64,000 bases of DNA from Gillisella vitis (lineage in GTDB: Bacteria; Pseudomonadota; Alphaproteobacteria; Rhizobiales; Rhizobiaceae). Where the stretch lies: the NCBI GenBank assembly GCA_009744235.1, contig WPHV01000001.1:124001-188000 (forward strand), given 5' to 3'. The notes below the pieces were generated by a model. That model did no database searches. It was not told the origin of the DNA and saw only the letters and a program-made list of their open reading frames with translations. Positions 27,810 through 36,698 of this stretch are shown here, in pieces. How positions within the stretch are numbered: the first letter of the stretch is position 1; every line of letters starts with the position of its first letter. The position numbers and the translations under genes were made by a program.

Positions 27810-27863
27810 ACCACTTCGTCCATGCCGACACGGACCACTGTCCCTGTCTGTCGATTCGATTTC

Positions 27864-29237
27864 CTACGGCATTGCGTCCAGAACCGCTTTCAGCAATTTC
27901 TGCGGCCTGTAGTTATCCCAGGCAGGCGTCAGCCCCATCCGCAGCACAATCAACTTACGTGACGGGACAATCGCAATTGTTTGTCCATCATGACCCTGAA
28001 ACCAGAGGGTTTCTTCGGTAATGCCGAAGGTGGAATCAGGTTCCCGGCCCGGCCCACTCCGCCAGATTTGCCCCTGTCCATAGGTGCCGCCTGATGCCTT
28101 TGTCGGGGTTCCCATGGTCTTTACATAGCCTTCCGGCAACAGACGCCGCCCCTGCCAGACACCGTCCTGCAACAGGCATTGGGCAAGCTTGGCCCAATCG
28201 CGGGCATTGGCATAGAGATAGGACCCACCTGCCAAAGTGCCGGTTTCGTCGGCCTCCAGCACTGCGCTGGCCATGCCGAGCGGCTTGAACAAGGATGTTT
28301 GAGGATAAGACAGTGCCTGTTCCGGCGGCAAGCTGTCCATCAGCAGGCGGGCCAGCAGCACGCTGGTACCGGTCGAATAGTGAAACTGCGTCCCGGGCGT
28401 CGCGTCCAGCGGCTGAAAGGCGACGAATGCCGCCTGATCCGGCTGAAGAAACAGCATGCGCGTTGCATCGCTGACATCACCATAATCCTCGTTGAACCGC
28501 AGGCCGCTTTCCATGCCCATCAATTGACGCAGCGTGATTGCCGCGCGCCCATCGGTCCATTGCGGCAAGAGATGGTCCTTGTCGAGGTCAAGCCCACCCT
28601 CCCCCATCCGCTGGCCAATCAGCATGGCCATGACAGTCTTGGTCATCGACCAGCCGATCAGCGGCGTATCGGGGCCAAAACCCTTACCATAGGCCTCACC
28701 AAGCAACTCTCCATCCCGAATCACCAGTGTGGCCCGCATCGATGGTCCGGTCAGGGCTGGATCAGCAAGAATGCCCGCCAGCACCGGGTCGGCGTGCGGT
28801 GCGCCCGTTCCATCCGGCCAGGGGGCTGGGTTCGGGTTCGGGGCTACCGAAGCCGCAAGCGGCTGCGGCAGATGCACCTTGCGAGCCGCATCGATTTTTC
28901 CATCGGGAACGTTGGCGCAACCCAGACCGGGCCGGGCAATGGCCGTGCTGGGTGCAAAAGCCCCGAACATATAGGCCGTGACCATGCCTGCATCCCTATC
29001 GACATTCAGCCGCAGGAAACGCAACAGCGGATGGCCCGGCGCCTGCACATCCTCAGCCAGAACCTCCATCGGATCACGCTTGGCGATGAACACATTGGAG
29101 CAAACGATCTTGGCGGCGTAGCCGGTGCCAACCCGCAGCAATTGCGGCGGTGCCAGCCAAAGCCACACGGCAGCCCCAACGATAAGCACCAGGACAGCAA
29201 GCAGCAATCTTTGGGCCAACCTGATCAGCATATGCAT
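27864..29237 (-). CDS. Serine hydrolase, class C beta-lactamase / esterase-like
   Basis: A 457-residue membrane-anchored or secreted protein: N-terminal hydrophobic helix (LLLAVLVLIVGAAVWLWL), about 110 residues of pre-domain, then a beta-lactamase-fold domain. The nucleophile motif is S-M-T-K (GWSMTKTVMAM), and a Tyr-containing motif is seen in FHYSTGTSVL. Proteins of this COG1680 type act as esterases, D-amino-acid peptidases or DD-carboxypeptidases more often than as true beta-lactamases. The start at 29237 follows GGGAGGAAAT. Convergent with the upstream transglycosylase and divergent from btaA. Confidence 0.82.
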   Translation of the reverse strand: MHMLIRLAQRLLLAVLVLIVGAAVWLWLAPPQLLRVGTGYAAKIVCSNVFIAKRDPMEVLAEDVQAPGHPLLRFLRLNVDRDAGMVTAYMFGAFAPSTAIARPGLGCANVPDGKIDAARKVHLPQPLAASVAPNPNPAPWPDGTGAPHADPVLAGILADPALTGPSMRATLVIRDGELLGEAYGKGFGPDTPLIGWSMTKTVMAMLIGQRMGEGGLDLDKDHLLPQWTDGRAAITLRQLMGMESGLRFNEDYGDVSDATRMLFLQPDQAAFVAFQPLDATPGTQFHYSTGTSVLLARLLMDSLPPEQALSYPQTSLFKPLGMASAVLEADETGTLAGGSYLYANARDWAKLAQCLLQDGVWQGRRLLPEGYVKTMGTPTKASGGTYGQGQIWRSGPGREPDSTFGITEETLWFQGHDGQTIAIVPSRKLIVLRMGLTPAWDNYRPQKLLKAVLDAMP

Positions 29238-29464
29238 GCGATTTCCTCCCGCGCCGGATGACCTCGCGGATCGGGAACTTCGAACCGATATCCGTAAAAT
29301 CCGATGCTTAAACAATAACCTGGAGCGAAAAGGTGATTCTGTTTTAGAGCCAGCCACCCGCAGTTCACATGCAAGCATGATTACGGCAGGCGTGAAAGGG
29401 TGTGACGGTTGAAAAACCGAGGGATTTTGAAGGCGCTCATCGTCTCATCACTGGTCAACAGGCC

Positions 29465-29482
29465 CCGTCATCAAACTGTATT
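29465..29482 (+). promoter_or_regulatory. Candidate PHO box upstream of btaA
   Basis: CCGTCAT-CAAA-CTGTATT resembles the PhoB consensus CTGTCAT-A/T4-CTGTCAT (two heptamers, 11-bp period), with three mismatches in the heptamers. It lies 48 bp before the btaA ATG. Betaine-lipid synthesis is induced by phosphate starvation through PhoB in Sinorhizobium, which makes the site plausible. Confidence 0.6.
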
Positions 29483-29529
29483 GGACAGGCACTATTCCGA
29501 TAAAAAATTCAGAACGGGGCACCCTCCAC

Positions 29530-30777
29530 ATGACAGAACTTGTTCCAGATGCCGGATTCCGCAAAAACCAGAAGCTGAAATCGGCGCTGCTTCAACACAA
29601 TGCGCTGTCACGCAAAGGCCTGTCGGAGCGGTTGTTCGGCCTGCTGTTTTCCGGCCTGGTCTATCCGCAGATCTGGGAAGACCCGGATGTCGACATGCAG
29701 GCCATGCAGCTTGCCGCTGGACACCGTGTCGTTACCATCGGCTCCGGTGGCTGCAACATGCTGGCCTATCTGTCGCGCGAGCCTGATAGTATCGACGTCG
29801 TCGATCTCAATCCGCATCACATCGCCCTCAACAAGCTGAAGCTGGCCGCTTTCCGGCATTTGCCCGATCACACCGCCGTGGTGCGGCTGCTTGGCACCGA
29901 CAATGCCCGCAGCAATGCCTCCATGGTCGAGCAATATGTGGCACCGCATCTGGACGCCACCACGCGGCGCTACTGGAGCCGCCGCACCCTGACCGGACGC
30001 CGCCGCATCCGGGTGTTCAACGGCAATTTTTACCGCACCGGCCTCTTGGGCCGCTTCATCACCGCCACCCATATTCTGGCCCGCCTGCACGGCGTCAAGC
30101 TGGAAGAAATCACCCAGTGCCGCACTCCGCGCGAACAGCGGCAGTTTTTCGAGACCCGCATCGCGCCGCTGTTTGAAAAGCCTTTTATCCGCTGGCTGAC
30201 CAATCGCAAAAGCTCGCTGTTCGGCCTCGGCATTCCGCCGCAGCAATATGACGAACTGGCCAGCGTTTCGGAAACCGGTACCATCGCCCCAGTGCTGAAG
30301 GGTCGGCTGGAGAAGCTCGCCTGTCATTTTTCACTGCGGGATAATTATTTTGCCTGGCAGGCCTTCGCCCGCCGCTATCCCAAATCCCATGAGGGCGCAT
30401 TGCCGGATTATCTGCGGGCCGATTACTACGGCACGATCCGCACCAGCGTTGATCGCGTCAATGTCCATCATGCCAGCTATACCGAATTGCTCTCCACCAA
30501 GCCCGCAGGCAGCGTCGACCGGTTCATTCTGCTTGATGCCCAGGACTGGATGACCGACGAACAGTTGAACGATCTGTGGACCGAAATCACCCGCACTGCC
30601 GCCAAGGATGCGCGGGTCATCTTCCGGACCGCCGCCGAAAAAAGCGTGATCGAAGGCCGGATTTCCCCGGCGCTCGCCGATCAATGGTCCTATCTGAAAG
30701 ACCTGTCCGTGCATTTCAACGCGCTCGACCGCTCGGCGATTTACGGTGGCTTCCATATCTATGAGAAGACGGCATGA
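29530..30777 (+). CDS. btaA: S-adenosylmethionine:diacylglycerol 3-amino-3-carboxypropyltransferase BtaA
   Basis: First enzyme of the betaine lipid diacylglyceryl-trimethylhomoserine (DGTS): transfers the aminocarboxypropyl group of SAM to diacylglycerol at the membrane. The 415 residues match DUF3419/BtaA proteins: GLVYPQIWEDPDVDMQAM near the N-terminus, the SAM-binding VVTIGSGGCNMLAYL and VDLNPHHIALNKLKL, and a conserved RADYYGTIRTSVDRV stretch toward the end. It overlaps btaB by four bases, a standard bacterial pair. DGTS replaces phospholipids under phosphate limitation. Confidence 0.93.
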   Translation: MTELVPDAGFRKNQKLKSALLQHNALSRKGLSERLFGLLFSGLVYPQIWEDPDVDMQAMQLAAGHRVVTIGSGGCNMLAYLSREPDSIDVVDLNPHHIALNKLKLAAFRHLPDHTAVVRLLGTDNARSNASMVEQYVAPHLDATTRRYWSRRTLTGRRRIRVFNGNFYRTGLLGRFITATHILARLHGVKLEEITQCRTPREQRQFFETRIAPLFEKPFIRWLTNRKSSLFGLGIPPQQYDELASVSETGTIAPVLKGRLEKLACHFSLRDNYFAWQAFARRYPKSHEGALPDYLRADYYGTIRTSVDRVNVHHASYTELLSTKPAGSVDRFILLDAQDWMTDEQLNDLWTEITRTAAKDARVIFRTAAEKSVIEGRISPALADQWSYLKDLSVHFNALDRSAIYGGFHIYEKTA

Positions 30778-31460
30778 GCGATGCCCCTATTGGCCGGAAC
30801 AATTCCGGCCCGAATCTTGACCGGCACCATGCCAGCAAGATGGATCAGGTCTATCGCAGCCAGCGTCATATCTATGACCTGACCCGCAAATATTACCTGC
30901 TTGGGCGCGACACAGCCATTGTCGGACTGGACCTGCCGAAGGATCGCAGCCTACTGGAAGTGGCCTGCGGCACGGGCCGCAATCTGATCTGCACCGAGCG
31001 GCTCTATCCGATGTCGCATCTCTATGGTCTGGACATTTCCAGCGAAATGCTGGTGCAGGCCAGGCGTAATTTTCGCGGTCGCCCCCGCCAGCCAGATCTG
31101 CGCATCGCCGATGCCTCGACGTTCACCGCCGCCGATTTTGCCATGACCGGTTTCGACCGCGTGCTGATTTCCTATGCCCTGTCGATGATCCCCGACTGGC
31201 AAAAAGCGATTGCCTGTTCGCTTGCCGCCTTAAACCCCGGCGGCTCGCTGCATATCGTCGATTTTGGTCAGCAGGAACACCTGCCGAGTTGGTTTCGAAC
31301 CGGGCTGCATGCTTGGCTGGCCCGATTTCACGTTAGCCCCCGGGCCAACATGCGCGAAGAACTAGCCGCCCAGGCCGAGGCCGCAGGCGCAACGCTGAGC
31401 TTCTCGCCGCTTTATCGCGGCTATGCATGGCATGCCATCGTGCGCCGCCCGGCGGCCTGA
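30774..31460 (+). CDS. btaB: Diacylglycerylhomoserine N-methyltransferase BtaB
   Basis: Adds three methyl groups from SAM to the homoserine head group to complete DGTS. The 228-residue class I methyltransferase shows motif I LEVACGTGRNLI, YGLDISSEMLVQAR, FDRVLISYALSMIPDW and a C-terminal GYAWHAIVRRP. The start codon overlaps the btaA stop (ATGA), so both enzymes are made together. No transporter or regulator follows; a hairpin lies downstream. Confidence 0.93.
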   Translation: MSDAPIGRNNSGPNLDRHHASKMDQVYRSQRHIYDLTRKYYLLGRDTAIVGLDLPKDRSLLEVACGTGRNLICTERLYPMSHLYGLDISSEMLVQARRNFRGRPRQPDLRIADASTFTAADFAMTGFDRVLISYALSMIPDWQKAIACSLAALNPGGSLHIVDFGQQEHLPSWFRTGLHAWLARFHVSPRANMREELAAQAEAAGATLSFSPLYRGYAWHAIVRRPAA

Positions 31461-31544
31461 CAGTTCGCCGTTCTTTCCGGCCCAATAGGTCGGTATTTTC
31501 GATCGATTGATCTGAGCTGTTGAAAATAACCACATTTTAACGAT

Positions 31545-31588
31545 GATGAAGCAAAGTCAGGCTGGAGGTTTTCCAGTCCGGCTTCATC
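31545..31588. terminator. Hairpin after btaB
   Basis: Outer arms GATGAAGC/GCTTCATC (31545-31552, 31581-31588) and inner CTGGA/TCCAG give a long imperfect stem. No T-run, so function is uncertain. Confidence 0.4.
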
Positions 31589-31677
31589 GGATCGGTGATC
31601 TCCTGATGTTCCGCGTCTTTTGATCTTGCCATAGGCATGTGCTGCCTTGGCATAACAGTTGAATGAATGGGTTTTCG

Positions 31678-32481
31678 ATGCGGTCGCTGGTCCTGGCACT
31701 TATTCCGATTTGTTTGGCGATGGCGTCCTGCACCTCGACGAGCTACGATTTCATGGAAACCGGCTCGATCCAGCCGAAATTCCAGGATAAGGACCCGCAG
31801 GATTTCGGCGTCAACTCCCCACATCGCCATCAGGTCCACGGCATCGACGTGTCGAAATGGAACGGTAACATCAACTGGATGCAGGTGCGCCAGTCCGGCG
31901 TTTCCTTCGCCTTCATCAAGGCCACCGAAGGCAAGGATGTGATCGATCCAAAGTTTGCGGAATACTGGCAGCAGGCCAATGCGAGCGGCCTGCCCCATGC
32001 ACCCTATCATTTCTATTATTTCTGCTCCAGCGCCGACGAACAGGCCGATTGGTTCATCGCCAATGTGCCGAAAGCCTCAATGGATATGCCGCCTGTTCTC
32101 GATGTCGAGTGGAACCATACATCTAAGACCTGCACCAAGCGGCCCCCGGCTGATGTGGTGCGCAGCGAAATGAAACGCTTCATGGACCGGCTGGAAGCCT
32201 ATTACGGCAAGCGCCCAATCATCTATACATCTGTTGATTTCCATAAGGACAATTTGCAAGGCGCGTTCCAGGATCATTATTTCTGGGTCCGGGCCGTCGC
32301 CAAACACCCCTCGGAAATCTATCCGGACCGCCGCTGGGCCTTCTGGCAATATACCTCGACCGGCGTCATCCCCGGCATCAAGGGCGACACAGACATCAAC
32401 GTCTTTGCTGGCACCCAGCAGAACTGGCGCAAATGGGTGCAGGCCGTTTCCCTTCCGACCCAACAGACCGCAGCGAACTGA
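31678..32481 (+). CDS. GH25 muramidase (lysozyme) lipoprotein
   Basis: A 267-residue protein of glycoside hydrolase family 25, which cleaves MurNAc-GlcNAc bonds. It has a lipoprotein signal (ICLAMASC, Cys18) and a GH25 domain from about residue 54: HGIDVSKWNG with catalytic-site D57, FAFIKATEGKD, HAPYHFYYFCSSADEQADWF, PPVLDVEWNH with the acidic pair, and RRWAFWQYTS at the end. Chosen start is the ATG at 31678, which begins the signal; an in-frame ATG at 31663 adds five residues and cannot be excluded. GH25 lipoproteins are frequent in rhizobia and may remodel the cell's own wall. Confidence 0.88.
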   Translation: MRSLVLALIPICLAMASCTSTSYDFMETGSIQPKFQDKDPQDFGVNSPHRHQVHGIDVSKWNGNINWMQVRQSGVSFAFIKATEGKDVIDPKFAEYWQQANASGLPHAPYHFYYFCSSADEQADWFIANVPKASMDMPPVLDVEWNHTSKTCTKRPPADVVRSEMKRFMDRLEAYYGKRPIIYTSVDFHKDNLQGAFQDHYFWVRAVAKHPSEIYPDRRWAFWQYTSTGVIPGIKGDTDINVFAGTQQNWRKWVQAVSLPTQQTAAN

Positions 32482-32532
32482 CCATTCCAGGTCGCAGTTT
32501 TGCGTCATGCCGGGGAAAACCCGGCTCCTCTC

Positions 32533-32570
32533 CATGCTTCCGTCACAAAGCTTCGGCAGAGCGAAGCATG
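32533..32570 (+). terminator. Hairpin after the GH25 gene
   Basis: CATGCTTC (32533-32540) pairs with GAAGCATG (32563-32570) and is followed by TTCTTTTC, a weak terminator tail. Confidence 0.55.
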
Positions 32571-32597
32571 TTCTTTTCATATCCGGGGGCTTTATCC

Positions 32598-33788
32598 ATG
32601 CATATCCTGTCTCGCTTCACGCTCGCAGCCGTGTTGAGCGGCCTTATGGCCGGCACGGCCTTTGCCCAGGCACCGCAATGCGGCGGTGATCTCAATGCGT
32701 TCCTGGCTGGCGTCAAGGCGGAAGCTGTTGCCAATGGCGCCTCGGCCGAGGCTGCCGACAAGGCGCTGGCCGGTGCGCAGATCGACCAGAAAGTGTTGGG
32801 ACGCGACCGCGCCCAGGGCGTGTTCAAGCAGACCTTTACCGAATTTTCCACCCGCACCGTTTCCAAAGGCCGGTTGGACCAGGGAAAGCAGAAATTGCAG
32901 CAATATAGCGCGGTCTTTGATCGTGCCGAAAAGGAATACGGCGTTGCCCCCGGCGTGATCGCCGCCTTCTGGGCAATGGAAACCGATTTCGGCGCAGTCC
33001 AGGGCGATTTCAACACCCGCAACGCCCTGGTGACGCTGGCGCATGATTGCCGCCGCCCGGAACTGTTCCGCCCGCAATTGCTGTCGCTGATCACCATGGT
33101 TCAGCATGGCGACCTCGACCCCGCCACCAATACCGGTGCCTGGGCCGGTGAAGTCGGCCAGGTACAGATGCTGCCCAAGGATATCGTTGCCTTCGGCGTT
33201 GATGGCGACGGCGATGGCCATGTGGCGCTAAAATCCAGCTCACCCGATGCGATCATGACGGCGGCGAAATTCATCCAGCATCTCGGCTTCAAGCGTGGCG
33301 AGCCGTGGATTCAGGAAGTCACCGTGCCGGACACCCTGCCCTGGGAAAAGAGCGGCTTCGACAGCGGCATGAAGGCGGGCGACTGGTTCAAGCTTGGCGT
33401 TACCCCGCGTGACGGCAATACCAAATTTGCCGGTCTGGAAGGCGAACTGGTGCTGCCGCAGGGCCGCAAGGGACCGGCCTTCATCACCTATCCGAATTTC
33501 GGCATTTATCTGGAATGGAACAAGTCGTTTATTTACACGACCTCTGCCGCCTATTTCGCCACACGTCTCGAAGGTGCCGATGCTTATCTGAAGGGCAATC
33601 CGGAACAGGGATTGACCGATGTGCAGATGAAGGAATTGCAGACCAAGCTGAAGGGTCTCGGCTATGATGTCGGCGAGATCGACGGCATTCTGGGCGGCGG
33701 CACCCGTGATGCCGTGCAGAAGGAACAGCTGAAGCGCAACATCCCAGCCGATGGCTGGCCGACACCGGCGCTGTTAGCCGCACTGTAA
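32598..33788 (+). CDS. Lytic murein transglycosylase, MltB family, with peptidoglycan-binding domain
   Basis: A 396-residue periplasmic enzyme with a signal peptide (SRFTLAAVLSGLMAGTAFAQ), an MltB/SLT_2 domain with catalytic E128 in FWAMETDFGAVQG, GEVGQVQMLPKDIVAFGVDGDGDG (substrate-side motif) and a C-terminal PG_binding_1 domain (MKELQTKLKGLGYDVGEIDGILG) at about 340-395. Lacks a lipobox, so it is soluble or peptidoglycan-bound rather than outer-membrane anchored. The ATG at 32598 is the first that gives a signal peptide; upstream in-frame sequence runs through the previous terminator. Confidence 0.92.
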   Translation: MHILSRFTLAAVLSGLMAGTAFAQAPQCGGDLNAFLAGVKAEAVANGASAEAADKALAGAQIDQKVLGRDRAQGVFKQTFTEFSTRTVSKGRLDQGKQKLQQYSAVFDRAEKEYGVAPGVIAAFWAMETDFGAVQGDFNTRNALVTLAHDCRRPELFRPQLLSLITMVQHGDLDPATNTGAWAGEVGQVQMLPKDIVAFGVDGDGDGHVALKSSSPDAIMTAAKFIQHLGFKRGEPWIQEVTVPDTLPWEKSGFDSGMKAGDWFKLGVTPRDGNTKFAGLEGELVLPQGRKGPAFITYPNFGIYLEWNKSFIYTTSAAYFATRLEGADAYLKGNPEQGLTDVQMKELQTKLKGLGYDVGEIDGILGGGTRDAVQKEQLKRNIPADGWPTPALLAAL

Positions 33789-33811
33789 AATATAAAAAAA
33801 CAGAGTCTGTG

Positions 33812-33845
33812 AGGCCGCGCATCCGAAGGGATGGGCGGCCTTTTT
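33812..33845 (+). terminator. Rho-independent terminator after the MltB-type gene
   Basis: Stem AGGCCGC...GCGGCCT with inner CATCC/GGATG, tetraloop-like GAA, followed by TTTTT. Confidence 0.9.
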
Positions 33846-33953
33846 ATGCCCATGTGCCGTAACGAAGAATACGAAGAGTCATCTTTAATGACGCTTGGTA
33901 TCGCACTGCGACAGCATCTGAGGATGCGCTTGACTAAACATTGGCGGTCGCCG

Positions 33954-34622
33954 TCACGCAGCATCATGCCCCCGCATTAACCAATCAGCGATCTGCGACA
34001 AGGATGAGAAGACGCTTCCCCCCGCGGCAAGAATCGCAGCCGTATCCGTTTCGGCGCGATCCACACCGATAAACGCAAGGCCCGCATCGCGTGCGGCCTG
34101 CATGTCTTTGATGCCATCGCCAATGTAGACCGTGTTGGCTTTATCGAGATCAGGAAACTCGACAAGCATTTCATCAAAAACCCTACCCGAAGGCTTGTGA
34201 AATTTGGTGTCAAAGCAGCCGTAAATTCCTGCGGGTTTAAGAGTGGAAAGTTCGCTTGCGGCAAGCTGCTGCTCGATCAATTGCCGCTCGCAGGAGGAGA
34301 CGATGATGAGGTTATATTTCGTTTGCAACCATTCGAGGGCGGATTTCGCGTCCCTGTGCGGGATCAAGGGAAACTCGCTATCCATGGCCGAATACTGAGA
34401 AAGGGCGGCGTCCAGCTCGGAGCCGGAAATGGAGAAAACGGTTTCGAAAAGCGCCGTGTGGGCAATTCCCCAATGCTTTTCAATGTCCTGTCGCGCAATG
34501 TCACGACTGAACATTCTGCGACCCAGTTCCACGATGGCAGAGATCTTGCATTGGCGTGTCTGCATAATGGTGTCGTCGTAGTCCAAGACACAGTAACCGC
34601 AGCCTGTGAAGGCTAGAAGCAT
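33954..34622 (-). CDS. HAD-superfamily hydrolase
   Basis: A 222-residue haloacid-dehalogenase-type phosphatase. Motif I is VLDYDDTIMQ (first Asp the nucleophile), motif II is near IIVSSCERQLI, motif III the lysine in FHKPSGRVFDEML, and motif IV YIGDGIKDMQAARDAG. The small helical cap between motifs I and II fits phosphoglycolate phosphatase-like members. Substrate unknown. The N-terminus (MLLAFTGCGYC) is a little long before motif I and the ribosome site is weak, so the start is uncertain. Convergent with the MltB-type gene; divergent from the DUF606 pair. Confidence 0.8.
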   Translation of the reverse strand: MLLAFTGCGYCVLDYDDTIMQTRQCKISAIVELGRRMFSRDIARQDIEKHWGIAHTALFETVFSISGSELDAALSQYSAMDSEFPLIPHRDAKSALEWLQTKYNLIIVSSCERQLIEQQLAASELSTLKPAGIYGCFDTKFHKPSGRVFDEMLVEFPDLDKANTVYIGDGIKDMQAARDAGLAFIGVDRAETDTAAILAAGGSVFSSLSQIADWLMRGHDAA

Positions 34623-34903
34623 TTGGCATTCCCGACATAGGTTTCAGGAGACAATTCCGCCAGCAACTGGAAATGCATAAAAACAAAGAGATTAAGAGTT
34701 TCAATGCCTCCCCGAGGCGCTGAAGTTCATTCTTAAAAAAACATCTTACCTTCTGTCGGCGCGACAATTAGTTGATTTTTTTATTTTGTCAATCTGAGGA
34801 TGCGGCCGTTGCAAAAGCGGTGTTTTATAGGGCACCTACATTGCTACAGCCGGATTGGATGGGCGAAACAAGCCAGAAGTGACCTTGAGACTTACGGACG
34901 TGT

Positions 34904-35449
34904 ATGTTCGCAGATATGCACTCGATGGACGCAAGCGACAATTCCAGAGCAGAGTTTATTGATTTTTTTAGAGCGCAAAACGAGGCCGTGAATCCGAAAA
35001 TCCTATCTCTCACAGCCGCCCTTGGCTCGGGTGGCCTTTTGGCCGTGATGGCGCATTTGAATGGTGTGCTGACAATGCACGGCGGTGCCGTGCTCGCGTC
35101 CTGGATTGCCCATGGCACCGGCACATTAACAGCACTGGTGTTTATACTGGTGTTCGCGGCCTTTGGCCGGAAAGAACAGCTCAAAGTCACCTCACAGGCT
35201 CCAGCCTGGGCTTATCTCGGCGGCGTATCCGGGGCGGCCACGGTTATTCTCATCAGCCTTGCCGTGAACTCACCCATCGCCCTTTCGGGAGCGATTGCCC
35301 TGACGCTTGTTGGACTAGGGCTTTTCAGCCTCGCAGCAGATTGGTGGGGATTGTTTGGCTTGTCAGCACGGCGGGTGACGCTCCGCGACGTGGCAGCCAT
35401 GATCCTGATTATCGCGGGCAGTTGCCTCATGGTTTTCTATGGAAAATAA
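34904..35449 (+). CDS. DMT-superfamily transporter half, DUF606/YdcZ family (subunit 1)
   Basis: A 181-residue protein with five predicted membrane helices in a DUF606/YdcZ pattern (LAVMAHLNGVLTMHGGAVLASWIAHGTGTLTAL). The family is known for single, paired or fused genes with opposite membrane topologies. The next gene is a second member starting right after this stop, so the two probably form one carrier. The N-terminal 30 residues are hydrophilic and not typical; internal ATGs at 34916 and 34925 are alternative starts. Substrate unknown. Confidence 0.75.
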   Translation: MFADMHSMDASDNSRAEFIDFFRAQNEAVNPKILSLTAALGSGGLLAVMAHLNGVLTMHGGAVLASWIAHGTGTLTALVFILVFAAFGRKEQLKVTSQAPAWAYLGGVSGAATVILISLAVNSPIALSGAIALTLVGLGLFSLAADWWGLFGLSARRVTLRDVAAMILIIAGSCLMVFYGK

Positions 35450-35875
35450 ATGATGATGGTTTCAATCTTTTTTGCCGCAATCGCCGGCGTCCTCATTGGC
35501 CTGAGCCGTCAGTTGAATGGCAGACTGAGCCTTACCACGACCGCTCTCGTGGCGTCTTTCTGGAACCATATCGTTGGCTTTGCAGTGCTGACGATACTGG
35601 GTCTGGCCTACGGCGAACTTTCGCGTCCAGGTGTTTTCGAAGCGCCGCTCTACACGTTTTTTGGTGGCACGCTCGGTGTGATCTTCGTGGCATCAGGTAG
35701 TTGGCTGATTGCCCGTATCGGCGCAACGGCTACAGCTATTCTGATTATTGCAGGTCAGATGGGTACAGGTCTCATTCTCGACATCCTGCACGGCACAGAA
35801 ATGTCCTACAGCTTCACCGGCTTGGGCCTCGCCATGATCCTGGGCGGTGTGGCGCTGATACAGCGCAGAGACTGA
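35450..35875 (+). CDS. DMT-superfamily transporter half, DUF606/YdcZ family (subunit 2)
   Basis: A 141-residue membrane protein with about five helices (AAIAGVLIGLSRQLNGRLSLTTTALVASFWNHIVGFAVL, then ARIGATATAILIIAGQMGTGLILD), homologous to the preceding gene. The ATG directly follows the TAA of subunit 1 with no gap. In DUF606 pairs the two halves are thought to insert antiparallel; the pairing here fits that model. Confidence 0.8.
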   Translation: MMMVSIFFAAIAGVLIGLSRQLNGRLSLTTTALVASFWNHIVGFAVLTILGLAYGELSRPGVFEAPLYTFFGGTLGVIFVASGSWLIARIGATATAILIIAGQMGTGLILDILHGTEMSYSFTGLGLAMILGGVALIQRRD

Positions 35876-36126
35876 GAAAACCTAATACACCGAACCAAAT
35901 GGTTGTGTCCGCGGAGTTTGGCTCAGCGCATAACAAAAAGGCTACAGCATAATTCCTTAAAACAGAAGGATGCGCGGTTTTTTCGTGCTCGACAGAGCGG
36001 ATTGCATCTTCGATAAAGATTGGCGTGATTTGTCCTATCCTCGTCAGAAAGCGGTATTTCGCCGGGGAATTTCATCGTTAGATTGACACCATCTTCACGA
36101 TAAAAGCTCCCTTGGAGGCAATGGCC

Positions 36127-36693
36127 ATGACACATTCCGACAGCGCCCTGCTGGTTATCGATGCACAGCAATCCTTCCGCCACAGTTCCTATTTCCGCGA
36201 GGATGCGTTGCCCGCCTATCTGGAGCGGCAGCAGGCGTTGATCGATGGCGCCCGCAAGGCGGGCATTGCCACCGTTCAGATTTTCCATTTGAACGACACT
36301 GGCCCTTTTAGCGAGGCCTGCGGATTTGTCTCCACACTATCCCCTTTGACGATTGAACCGGATGCGGTTTTCCGCAAGCATCGGCATAGCGCGCTGGTCG
36401 GGACAGGGCTAGACGTCTGGCTGACCCGAAACAATATCCGCCATCTGATCGTCTCAGGTATCCGTACGGAGCAATGTTGCGAAACCACGACACGTCATGC
36501 TTCGGACCTGGGCTATAGCGTGGATTTTGTTGGTGAAGCCACTCTCACCTTTCCGATGACAGATGATCAAGGCCGTGAATGGAGTGCGGCGGAGATCCGC
36601 GCCCGCACCGAACTGGTTTTGGCCGGTCGCTTCGCACGCATTGCCACGGTCGAACAGGCACTGTCACTCCCACCCACAACACTCGCGGCATAG
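36127..36693 (+). CDS. Isochorismatase-like cysteine hydrolase
   Basis: A 188-residue hydrolase of the isochorismatase fold. The catalytic triad is readable as D12 (LLVIDAQQSF), K84 (VFRKHRHSA) and C117 (GIRTEQCCETT). Members hydrolyse amides such as nicotinamide, ureidoacrylate or N-carbamoylsarcosine, or isochorismate; the exact substrate is not evident. I start at the ATG at 36127, eight bases after GGAG; an ATG six bases earlier is too close to the ribosome site. A GlxA-type regulator begins six bases after the stop, a frequent pairing. Confidence 0.85.
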   Translation: MTHSDSALLVIDAQQSFRHSSYFREDALPAYLERQQALIDGARKAGIATVQIFHLNDTGPFSEACGFVSTLSPLTIEPDAVFRKHRHSALVGTGLDVWLTRNNIRHLIVSGIRTEQCCETTTRHASDLGYSVDFVGEATLTFPMTDDQGREWSAAEIRARTELVLAGRFARIATVEQALSLPPTTLAA

Positions 36694-36698
36694 ACTTC

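Noticed and set aside
29238..29529. Possible small gene between the serine hydrolase and btaA
   Set aside because: Short frames exist but the sequence is better explained as divergent promoters with a PHO-box-like site.
35930..35975. Sequence with AATTCCTTAA resembling another Rhizobiales repeat
   Set aside because: Only part of the expected palindrome is present; too short to call.
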